A stretch of 64,000 nucleotides of DNA from Turritopsis dohrnii. Its lineage: Eukaryota > Cnidaria > Hydrozoa > Anthoathecata > Oceaniidae. Position numbers and translations under genes: made by a program. This document shows positions 25,716 through 37,600 of the stretch, one piece after another (the stretch's first letter is position 1; every line of letters starts with the position of its first letter). The notes beneath the pieces are model-generated. The model saw nothing but the letters and a program-made list of their open reading frames with translations. It was not told the DNA's origin and made no database searches. The DNA lies in the NCBI GenBank assembly GCA_027922465.2, contig BQMF02000022.1:868001-932000 (forward strand), in the 5' to 3' direction.

Positions 25716-28147
25716 CTACTTGTGAGTCATGTTATATTGTAAGTGTGATAAATTACAAACCTTATAATAAGCATCTGGTTGATGGACTCTTAATTCCTCT
25801 AATTCACGATCAATACTTTCAATGTAATCGTTATCAAAGCTGTCTGACCTTACTCCATCGTGCAAGGATTTCCTTTTTAGTTTTGGACTCCTAAGCACCT
25901 CGTTAATGGCATTCATGGCATGTTTTATTGAACCTAGCGATTGTTTTCGATCTTTTAAATCCGGGAGAGTCAGCCATGATTTTTCTTCAGAGGAAGGCAT
26001 ACTTAGTTGCCTTAACAACATCTTTGTCTTCCTACCAGAATAAACAGGTCCCATGCTATGCGGCCGACTTTCGTTTTCCGCTGTTCGGCTTGATTTCGAG
26101 CTACGTCTCCACATGCGATCACCTTTTTTTCTTTTCGGGCTCGACGGTGGTCTATGCCGTTTGAAGTGTTTTGAGAGAGTCTCGTTAAAAGATGACGACA
26201 GGACGTCATTTTCATCGTCACAATCTGATTTATCGGATTTATCGTATATGAGGTCACTCTTGGGACGTAACAAATGTACTTTTTTGTGTGTTTGTTTGTC
26301 TCTTTGTAATAACTGCGCTGCGTCAGAACGTGATCTTTTTCGCTGTTCATCCGAAATATCCGAATGTCTGTCAAAATATTTCCGGAAGTTTTCTGGGCTA
26401 GATGCATTCTGTTCGAACATGTCATCCTCATCAGTATGAACATCAGAAATACCGTAGTCAGAGTTATCATCCGAGTGTATTGTAAATATATCATGGTCGT
26501 GGTCAGTAGTGGCTTTCTCAGTTTCAACAACATCCAACGTGTTATCTGGATGACTGTACATCGTTATTTTCACTGGAAAGTCTTTTCGCCTGATCAGGGT
26601 TGCTTTCGTCACAACAACTTGGTTTTCAGTATCATTACTGATGCTATCAAAAATGGTATCCGATTGAATCCGAATAAACGCCTTCATATTCTCCACAGTT
26701 TCTTTTAAGTTTCTCTCATTTGGTATGATTCAAGGTTACTCATCTGTACACATACTGTTCAACTCATCAAATAATATCTACATATACTCACAATTTTCAA
26801 TCATTTTGTTTTGTTTACTTTTTCAACTTTCAATTTTTTTTTCGATGTGTCGTGTTTACAATCGTTTGTATTTTGAATTTTTAGTTGATTCCTATTTATC
26901 GAAATCACCTTCTATTCATCTCAGCAATACATCAACGTATTATTTTTTGCTTTACGAGGGGGTTTTTTTAATTGTTAGAATTTCTGTGGGATTACCGATA
27001 TCTTTTATCATTTGTATGAACTGAATTTTTAAATGGAAGCTTAATTGTCCCAACGGTTTATCGTCTACGTAACGCAGGCTAACAAGACAATATTCTCAAA
27101 TCTACGTCAACGTTAGGTTGAATTCTTAGTTTACATTATTTCATTATATTTATATTCATTTTTGAAATAAATATAAAGCCATTATAGAAAGAATTAGAAT
27201 AAATATATGTTAATATACAGAAAACAAGAGATATTATATTTTAGCTGAAAATTATAGATGCAATTATTTATCGATGGTGAAACCAGTCTAGTCTATCAAT
27301 TCCCGAGTCAGTGACTTACAAGATTTTATTTGCAACTACAAAGAATGGCGAGCCGTTCATGTAAGAAAACATATAAACATTGATATCTTAAGAATATAGA
27401 AAAGGATCATAATATGAATCCTTCACAGGAAGGACCTGTATGACATGAGTAAAAAGTATAATGGCGGTATTATCTGCAATCTAAAATTACTTATACTTAA
27501 TTAGTTAGTTAAACGAATTAGCTGGATCATTTTCAAGATTTTTTTCTAATCTTTCCTGTCTTCTGTCCAGTAACTTATGTCGCCTTCAGCCTTAGAATAT
27601 TTCGGATTTTCGGATTCAAGTTCCAATATGGAAATTTTCCGACATGTCGCATGATTAAATCAATTTGTTATTTTACTGAAATGTGAATATACTACCGCTA
27701 GCTGACCTTTTCAAGGTTCAGAAGAAATTTATTGCAATGAACATCCTACTTATCTTAGCATATTAGCAATTTCCAAGAGATTTGCAAATTCTCCTCCCTT
27801 TCATCAAAATTTGACTTCCCCCGAATCCAAAACGAGCATAGAAGTACAAATCATTCTATGTGACTGTATATATGTGCATAACCACAAAATACAAATAAAC
27901 TTACTGTTATACGAAATTCCATAAGCGCCCCAACATCTATTGTATTGGAGCGTTTCCTTCTCTTCTCTCTTTGTTCAGCAGTAAATAATCGACTTTTCTT
28001 CCGTTCAAGTTTAGGTGGTGATAAAGTAGCTACTTGGTAGGTACTGCCTAGCTGTCTCACTTCATAATACTCTACTGGTCTCTCTTTACCAGAGTTGATA
28101 CTTAATGAACGAGATAAATTTGACTTGATCTTCTTTGGTAAACTCAT
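25716..28147 (-). CDS. Unrecognised Ser-rich, charged, probably disordered protein (at least two exons)
   Basis: Exon 1 (28147-27905, 81 codons) opens with ATG in an AATAATGAG context; an in-frame TAA nine bases upstream supports this start. It ends at a strong ACA/GTAAGT donor in phase 0. Exon 2 starts at 26714 or 26690 (both keep frame; neither acceptor has a good pyrimidine tract). It is open to a TAG at 25716-25718, or may splice at 25761/25760 (AAG/GTTTGT). The protein is about 400 residues: a basic N-terminus (TAEQREKRRKRSN), an acidic stretch (SDDNSDYGISDVHTDEDD), basic Ser-rich patches (MWRRSSKSSR, RQLSMPSSEE, KRKSLHDG) that look like kinase sites, and a helical end (IDRELEELRVHQPDAYYK). 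I see no catalytic or globular domain. It lies between the RhoGEF and RhoGAP genes on the same strand. It could be a separate gene or 3' exons of the RhoGEF gene, though the stop before its ATG argues for a separate gene. Confidence 0.5.
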
Positions 28148-29478
28148 TATTACTTATTTTGATAGAACATGTTATGATGTTGTTAAAATGCTGTTTGTTT
28201 AAACAGAATATTTAAAAAAGTAGTGACTGTGCATCCAAAGTAAAACAGATACAGAATTCTGAAAAAAATATTTAAAGGGGCATACACTGTTATATATGAA
28301 AACGATTGTTAAAAAACTCCTCTTCCCTGAACCTGATAAACTTAAATGTTTTTAGGAAGTCTAACCTATTCTGAGAAACTGAGAAATGCTGCGAGCTGTT
28401 CTTGATGACCGTAAAGAAGTTTATTCTTTGTGGTATTCCACAAGACCCAAATCATTCCAATATGATAAGATACTTTTAAGAAATTTCAACGTAATTAGGT
28501 GAATCGATAAAAGATAGGTTAGCTACCTATATAAAACAAAGAATGTGTAGTAGATAAATTCAGTTTAAAGTTCTGTAATCAAAGATTGAACATTTGCAAG
28601 TTTGCAGATCAGACACGAAAGCAGATTGTCACGATTCCTTATTAATTCTGTGATATTTTTTCCAGCCCACCTGATAACCTTACAGCTTAATGTCTATAAA
28701 TGTAATTTTCTTACAGATAGAACATAAATAAATAACGCATCATTAAGAATTTGCTGACCTAGCAACTCTTAATAATAATGTTAGTAGGAACGAGACAATA
28801 ATGTTGTCTACAAACTCAACTAACCAAACCAATTCTAAAAGGTTATATCGCATTATTAAATAAACTGAATGAATGAGGAAATATATTTATATATTTTAAT
28901 TCACACCTATTTCATTTTCCCATGCTCCTCCCAATGGCTGAGAAAGCTTATAGAATATTCTCAGTCTCTACGCAACCACAAGGCACATATCAACAGAGTC
29001 ATCCCTCTATGTTTGATTTCACAAAACGTCTTGCAAATTATATAACAATCCCTTCTTTCGTCAACGCTTCCTAAATGTTTCTTACGTCTGCTTCCATCAG
29101 CTACATTTTTAAACCAATCAAATGTTTCCAAACATCTATTTTTAGATCACTTTTGTGATGAAGTTATGCGCTAATGTGATTATTAATCATCATCCCTGAT
29201 TTGAAAATTGGCTCAGTTTGAAACATTGTTGGCTTGGTACAGCGTGAATTGAATAATAATGGCACCTTTCGATGAAACTGGTATTTCTTATTACACGATT
29301 GTGAAATCGAATGTTAGCTATATGAATTGAAGAAATATTGCCATGGAGATATTGTCATAGATACTTTAACCTTTCCCTTAAGTATCTCGGCAACCAAAAC
29401 ATTATAAATGACTTTTCGAAATTAAACAGCCATCAAACCATCACAATTATAATTTTGTGGGCTTTTATCATTAAAGTA

Positions 29479-29635
29479 TAGTTTATACGGTCGAACTTTT
29501 GCCTTGTCTAATGTAAATTTAATGACCTGTACTTATGAAAGCTCTTGCATTCTTAAAAGGAAAAGTATTGGCAATGTCTAATCGCAGGTCAATTGATTTA
29601 CGTGAAACAAGGCGAAAGTTCGACCGTATAAACTA
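29479..29635. mobile_element. Short foldback element
   Basis: The ends TAGTTTATACGGTCGAACTT and the complement of the right end (29603-29635) pair over about 30 bp with one or two mismatches, around a 90-bp centre. The unit is about 157 bp with no coding capacity, and no clear target duplication was found. Confidence 0.6.
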
Positions 29636-30243
29636 CCTCTGAATTACTTTTGAATAATCATTTTCATTATCTATTTATTCATTTGTATTTACATTGATTT
29701 CTTACATTTAAGACACCATTAATTTCCCCATTGCTGTTTTAGAAGAGAAAACGTAAAACGTAATACCATGATTGTAACAACAAATGTGACGTAGCAATAA
29801 AATAAATTAAAATACACGATTCTGAAACAGATCAATTTCAAAACATTTCTATTCATAACAAATCATTTATCGTCTTAATAATTTCAAACTTTTTAACTAA
29901 GTATTCTGATTAGAAAGATGTGCTGATCTTCTCAATGTCTGTAACAGGGTACGAACGTATTTTTAAATAAATAAAAAGTAAACAGTCGGGCTGGTTTACA
30001 TTTTGATAGAAGAGAACAATGATACCAATGAAGTAATGTTTAATTTTCGATTTAAAACCTTATTCTAATGTTTACTTTAAAATAACACTTAGTTGGTGAC
30101 TAGTATTTCAGAAAAAAACTATTAACGAGATAACTCTGTTTTTAAAAAACAAAATGAAAACGCGGTGTTTGTGAAGAAGACAAGATATAATAGAAGGAAA
30201 ACAGAATTCATTTTAACACTGATAGGGGTGTTTCAAGGGTCTC

Positions 30244-30292
30244 AAATACCGTCATACCGTCACAATTTTGGGTCAAATACCGTCATACCGTC
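30244..30292. repeat. Interspersed direct repeat AAATACCGTCATACCGTC
   Basis: The 18-bp block occurs twice, 31 bp apart, and each copy holds two ATACCGTC half-units. Confidence 0.6.
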
Positions 30293-31667
30293 TAAAAAGG
30301 AAGCCTAAAACCGGTACCGGCTCTTTCAGTGGGCCAATTATTCAAAAAGCTATTGAGACAGGTTCATACCCTAATGTATTTGGATCCCGTTGCTCGAAGG
30401 GTTGCGCAACCACTTAATATCCCAATTAAAATATTAAAGAACAAAAGCCTGAAAACGTAATTTTGCTTCGTTATACTGCGTTCTTGTTAAGTTCGCTGAA
30501 AAGTAATCAACACCCTAACAACAATTTATTGCAGATGTATACAAAACACAAACAAATAATTCTTGAAAATATACCATTAAATGGTTAAATGTGATAAATG
30601 TGATACTATAAAATAATAATAAAATAATATAAAATTTATCAAAAGCTATGAAAGTGATACTATAAACAAACATTAGCGATGCACACTGCAAAAAGAATAT
30701 CGTCGTGTGATTTGATGATAGTTATTAATTTTCACTCAAAGTTAATCTGATTTTAAAAGCAGGTGCCCCACCATGGATTTCAAAGTGAGGGGGTGGGAGG
30801 ATTGGGGGCTAAAAAAATTTGACTAAAATGTCACCATGGTTGGGCGACGAAGAAAATTTTGGTATCCAGAGTCTCTAGAATGGCCTCTAAATCGATTACT
30901 GGGAATAATTCTCACTAGAAATTTTCATTTTACTGAGTGTGAAATGTTGTGAAAAACGCAAATTGTTCAGGAGAATCTTGCTTATCTCGCAAACTTCTTA
31001 GGTTCATTGAATAAAATAAAAAGGAGTGTGACAAAATTTGGTTAAGTAGTAAAACTCAGTACAGCTTAAAACAGGTATAGCTTGAAATACAAAAAAAAAA
31101 TGTGTGTCGAGTGTGAAAGTAAAAAGCAACTTCGTTCAGTAGTGTTATGGTACAGCCAGAATTCTGACAATGGAAACTATTTCTATAACGTTAACACGAC
31201 TCGCTCAAATACGATTTACTACATGAGATTTACTACAAAATAACCTTTCGATCTAAAAACACCTATGCAGACTGATAAATGGATATCTCGTAGACATGTC
31301 GTTTACTTTACATTATTTGAAATACGATACAAATAAAAGTTTGTGTAGTCAATGTAGTTATATGGCATTTCTGATTACTAACTGTAATCAACGTTAAAAG
31401 GTTTTTGCACCCTTGAACTTATGTACCATCCTTATACTACAATATTCTTCCAAAACACAAACAAAATCTTGCATTTCTAATTTCTAAGTTTTACTGGATT
31501 AATTTTAACTTCAATTTGTAATGTAAAATACAAAAAACAGAAGGCGTGTAGTCAGAAAAATCAGGTGGTCAAGGGTAAAGTTATGAACATACTTTGTGCA
31601 ATTGGGTCAATTTACATTTTGACCACTGATTCAATTAAGGGCAAGCTTTTGTGAAGAAAACTGTTAC

Positions 31668-34574
31668 CTCTCGTTCTTCGTGATGTAAATAACCACTTCG
31701 TCTTTGTGACAACTGTAGAAATAAACAAAAAAGCGATTAACTGCATGTTACACTTGTGTCAAACAAATTACTCAAACGTCCCTTGGAAATTCATTATGAA
31801 ATCTTTTTAACATTACTTGAAAACATCATTATTTTGATGTGAACTTACTTTTAAATCAATACATCATTTGCCAACATCGAGTTGGCTTCTGCAAACTGCT
31901 TTTATTTGGAGAATTTTGCGGTTGAACAAAAATAATGTTTCACAAGACGACTCTCAGAAAGTGTGTTTCTTTTGTGAAAGAGTAAGTACAGGAGATTTAT
32001 TTTCGTCAATGAATTCCAGGTTACTAAAAGGGGCTGAGAATGCGGTTTTTAAAATTGCTTTAAGATTTGTGCAAATTAATCACCTTGGACGATTAATATT
32101 TAGCATATCATTAAAAAATGTTTTTACAGCTTCTCAAATGTTTTTTTTAAAAATAGGACAAAAATTTTAGCAGTAATTCTTATGACGAACATCATTTTGT
32201 TTATGTAATCATGGATCAGAAAATGATGCAACAGTAATACATTAGTTTTTGTATAATAATACATAAAGAAAATCACGACATTTATCCCACCAAATGGAAA
32301 AACAGATATGTAAACAGATGATGTTACCCTGTGAAATTTCTCAACGGTCTGCTCAACATTGAAGAAATCCTTATGATTGGTTGGAGTTGCAGTCAACAGG
32401 TCTCCCATGAAATGCTCATATTGTGGCACACGTTGAAGCTACAAAAGCAAATAACAACGAATAACTTTGTGCAAATACAAATACTGTTTTTTTACCTGTG
32501 TGAAAGGTCACTTCCAATTTTATACCAGATGTTTTTATGGACTTACAGAAGCAGGCAAAGAATGTGTTATAGCTAATTTTCGCTTTGGTGGAATGGTTGT
32601 AACGGTTAATGCTTGATGAGAGCCTGGAATGTGTTTTTTAATTCGATCTATACTAAACCATTTGTCAACTGAAATGGCTGTGTCATCATTGCATTTTGAA
32701 ATGTTGTGATTGTTGTTAATTGGTTGTAAGTACAATCTTGATTGGCTGTTCTTTCGAGTTTTCACTTTTGATTGGTGATTTCGCTCTTGTCTTAAAGTTG
32801 TTTGTCTTTCAATACTAGTCGATTTTGACGGTTTTAATTTCTGAAGTTTCTCCTTCGAGAACACATGCTGTAAACTGTGTGATCTTTTCATACTGCTACG
32901 ATCTTCTTTTACGTCTTTTTTGGACTGGGACATAACTACATGGCTGTGTTTACGTTTGATAGCGGGAGATGTATTCTGTATCGATATTTCAGGTACGGCA
33001 ATCATACTTCTGGATCTGGTCAATGAGAATTTACGTGTTGGTTTTTCCATAACCATCTTGTGTAAGCAATAATGAGAACTTAGATGCTCTCCCCACGTTT
33101 GAAGTGATCTGTTTTCGGGGAAACAAAATAAACTCACACAACAAAACTTAATCGTAATTACTTAATTGTGTTTTAATTCAACTCCGGATTTTAATAAACA
33201 CATTGTAAAATCAATTGCTTGATACTTCCTAATTCTTTCGAAGTACAAAAGGAGAGGAGCTTAAACGATTTGGAAACAATATACGGACTTCCTGTAAACA
33301 CTTAATATGTACAAGAATGAATTCTCGTTCGAAAAATATTGAAAAGGAAACTTCTGTCAACCATATATTTTGCAAGTTATTAAAAAACCTTTATTCGACA
33401 ATTACTACATCCTCATCTTAATTGTGACGCTGTAGAGCAGTTTTGTTTATACAATATCAAGTTAGCACGGTTGATGAAGAGAGCAATAAAATTACGTCAT
33501 TGTCTGTGTTTTCCTCCGTGGTTGTCTCGGATAAACTTCCGATTGTGAAAGTTAATGTTTATACCTCCAGTATTTCCCCAGCGAAAACACTTCTTGAGTT
33601 GAAGAAGTTCACTTCATGTTACTTTTAAAATAATTAATCGACAGAAGTATATTCATTAGAAAATTTCCTGCTCTGGAAGTCTTTTGTGACAACTGTTTGT
33701 TCATGTTTTTCATTCAATTCTACAATTCTAGTCTGTTATAGTGCACGTGATTCGATCACATGATGATTTATAACCAATCCAAGGCAAATATCAAAAGTCA
33801 TGTGATCAATATGACTGCACAAGAACTTATAGTCTCAAATAAAAAAAAGGACTAGTAGACACAATATTTCCGCGTAAGTGAGTGACTCGCTAATTATACC
33901 TTTTTGTAAGTGAAAGAAGATCGGTAATATCCTGTGTCAAAAAAACCCTGATAGTAACTTCCACACAGTCCCTTTCCAAACGTGCCCGCTGACGAGTTCT
34001 AACAAGTTCAGCGGACTCTGCTTACTTGAAATGTTTTAGAGATATTTTATTCGAGACCATCTTAAATACTCACCGGGGAAAGAATCAGAGCTTCTAATGC
34101 CGGTTTTCCCGAAATGCTTTTCTGCATGCTGATGAATGACGTAAATACTGGATCTGTATCTCTTTTGCTCTTCAGCGTACTGAAATCATATGGTTAAATG
34201 GAATAAAATCATGCTTAAACAAGCAATTCAGTTTTTTTCTTTGTTGATTATAACAAAGAAAGACTGTGATATCTACTGTCAGATAATACGGTAGCCGAAT
34301 AGAAAATGTTCAAGTTGCAGTAACATTCAAGAAAATGGACATTCAATTGGGCACTGACTAACCAAGCAGGATTACATTGCTCAATCATCCTGATTAATTT
34401 TCTCTCGTTACTTTCTTAACTAAAGGATTGTTGATATATTTACGATGACCTAGCAACTTACCGCTTTGATAGTTCGTAATCTGTTATGTAGTTGTCGTAG
34501 GACGCCCAGAACTCCTCGTCAAAAAGATCGTCTGAACAATAAAGATACACTCAACAAATCCAAAAAACTGTTTG

Positions 34575-34641
<67 letters not shown>

Positions 34642-37600
34642 GAGACCTGGTGAACGTTCATTACCTGTGCATGTGTTATCCGGATCCCAATTGTTGATCA
34701 AATTTTCAAGCTATGAAATAATTATATGAATAGTTTGTTGAATATTTACAAAATGAACAGCTTTTTTTCCACTTTTTCTTTCCAGTTATGTTTACATTTT
34801 ACCAGTGTTTTGCGCGTGGGCCTCCGTGGATATTAAGGGCTAGTTTACATGTTACGAATTAGACGAGTAATGACAAGCAGTTATACTTGTAATCCGGACT
34901 TCCATTTACATATCGTTTAAATACAGATTTTAACAAGAGCATAATTCTTTCATTACAACTTGAAAAGTAGATGCATTTTTTTCTTTCGAGTGTATTTATG
35001 ATTAGGATGGAAATATGCATTCATTACTTTCAATTAACTGAAAATGTGAACAATGCCTTGTAGCTAACTACCACTGGAATTGATTAAACACGTTGAAGAT
35101 CAAATGCAAAGATATGATTGGCGGTATAAAACGCCTTATTAGGAAACAATACGCTGTGTTCTCAAGAATTTAAGTTTTTCGATACAATCATCTACGTCTG
35201 AAGTTCAATAATCAATGAGGATCAGTGTACGTTATTTTTAGGGTTTTGAGAGTTTGTAATGCGCCTTTATCTTCATCATCAATTATCTATAATCACATCA
35301 AACATTAACATTCTTTTTCTCGTTGCTTTTGACTCCGAGGATTGTTTTGACTGTCCAAGCCAATCAAAGAATAAACTTTTGTGTCGTTGGTCGATTTTGG
35401 TTGAAACTTGTTGTACGTAAGGGCTAGTTTTTGTAAACATACACTTTCTATCTGATATTTTCTTGAGGTGCAGAAAGAAAAAAAATTCGACTTCTTCATA
35501 AATCCCGCAAAAGGATTTTGTTGACATGAGTTTTAAGTATAGAAGAAATTTTAAAAATTACCTTAAGTTGGAAATCGTCTGAAATCAGTTTCGTTTTGGC
35601 GATCCCGTCAAAAAGTAGGCAAAGTTCTGCATCATCAAGACCCCAATTCCTATAAAATAATTGACATGATACTGACGTTACGCACGGATACGGTGACATA
35701 GAACTCGTGATCTTACAAAAGATTTCATTCTCAGCCTGTGTTTCTAATATTACGCACTTAAACATTTTAATCTGAAAAATCTTTGAACACATTTTTGGTC
35801 CTTTAGATTACAAGTCAGTCGTCTCTCGAAATATATCTTTGATCCACTACAAGATGATAATGGATTTATTAATCTGCCGGCGGTTTCTAACGACAACTGA
35901 AGCGCTTTTATTGAAGTATGTCTTCTCAGCGAACATTAGCACATATAATGCAACAGTTATAAAGAGATCCTTAATAGAATGCTCTGTAAGTTTAGTTCAT
36001 ACCGCCTTTAAAAATAATATATGTTTTAAAAATTTTCAAAAGAAACCTCAAAAAGGTACGATTTAACCATCACGGTTCAGAATTGTTGTATTGCCAATTA
36101 TTAATAATAACAAATTCTTATTTTGAAACATATTGGGAAAAGTGTTAGAAGTTGTTAAAAAACATAAAGTTGGTAGCTATGTCAGTTAGCAAACGCTTTA
36201 ATCTTAACGATTTTCACGTGACAATTCGTGATGCGATTTACAGAGAGGTGCCAATGGAGTGTTTAGTACATAAATGTCAATTTTCTAAGAAGCCAAGAAA
36301 GAAAAAAAATCATTGAATACTCACTGTAGAGGAAGTTCGTAAGCCTGTTTCGTTGATTTTAACTTCGAATTATAAAGTTGCTCAGATGTGAGTAAATCCT
36401 TCAGCAAGTGTAAACGTGTTGTTCCTTCTAAACATGAAACAAGCAAAATTAGCAAAAAGTGGAATTTTAGAAATATTTGTCTTTGCTAAACAGAAGATAA
36501 ACTTTGTAAATTTCTCGCTCAACTCTTTGAAAGAAATCTATTTGAATACAATAACAAATCATAAAGAGAATAGTATTCGCCGGTGGCTGGCAAGAATGAT
36601 GTACAAGAGCAACAAATATGCCATCATCACAAAACAATCATTCCTCTTCGTAAGGCTCAAACAGACGCATTTGCGTTATATTATTATGAGGTAAACCACG
36701 AACCAATAGAATTGCTGCTATGTCAGCAAACCTCACAGAAGCGACATAGGAACACACGTGGTTTGTGCTATTACGTTAGCAAACGAAAAATCATAACACT
36801 AATGATAATATCATTTGTCTAAATAAGGTCAAAACCTCAAAAACATTTTTAGCGGAAAAAAAAATGTTACAGAAAACTTACCTTCAGCTAGTTCACAATT
36901 GTTTTCTAGCTTGACAATTTTCAGTTCACAGCCAATAAAACTTGTCGACGGTTCACTCAGGCTGATTCTCTTCTTTGCTTTTGAATCATGCAAGCCATAC
37001 GCTAAAATCCCAAGTGGAAGCTCGTTTTTCACTTCCTCTAGTACATCTTTTAATTTTGATGTATTTGGGATAGCAACCTACGGGAATATGGTGAAAACGT
37101 GTTAGTTTATGTTTGATAAATTTAAAGACTGAAGAGAATCTTTGAAACAATTCTAGTGTTTAGTGACATGGAGTGATTTTAAGCTTCTTATGTACTCAGA
37201 GATTTGCTTGTATAAATTTAACAATAATGTCGATTTGTTATGTTCTCGTAAAAGTTCAATCGCCTTCCTTAAATCATGAAAACAAAATTAGAAAATATTT
37301 GATATTGAAATTGATTTTATATGTGTCAGCAGAATTGGTTGGAAAAAATGGAAAAATCCTTCTTTATTCTGTTACTTTTGTTAACTATGGCTTCATCCCA
37401 GATGTCTTAGAAGTTTATTCATTATTTTCTTTTTTGCCAAAACATTATTCTGAACGAAACAAGCAATAAAATGAATGACGTATGAGATTTCTCTCCGTTA
37501 ATACAATAACAATTTTTTTTTTAAAATTCGTCTTTAATTCGCTGTTTATAATCATAGAATACGAGCTCATCCTTTCTTCTCTATGGTCAAGATATATTTA

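Larger units (their letters stand above)
28148..31667. other. Unassigned region between the RhoGEF exons and the disordered-protein gene
   Basis: The last RhoGEF exon I can place ends at 31668 with an open frame, so further exons should lie here or beyond. I could not find one with confidence. A PH domain would be expected after the DH domain and was not seen. The stretch contains the hairpin at 29479-29635 and a local direct repeat of AAATACCGTCATACCGTC at about 30244-30292. Confidence 0.4.

Noticed and set aside
25928..26708. Plus-strand frames across 25.9-26.7 kb (up to 128 codons)
   Set aside because: They are antisense to the Ser-rich exon, which has the more protein-like composition.
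15827..28147. One fused gene running from the unknown-protein exons into the ARHGAP20-like exons
   Set aside because: The unknown-protein exon ends in phase 0 while the second ARHGAP20-like exon needs two carried bases, and in-frame stops lie just upstream of both ATGs.
28911..29090. Short frames on both strands near 29.0 kb, one of which might be a PH strand
   Set aside because: The similarity is too weak and I found no matching splice borders.
34466..34729. Poly-Asn (+) and poly-Leu (-) proteins
   Set aside because: They are produced by the CAA microsatellite inside an intron.
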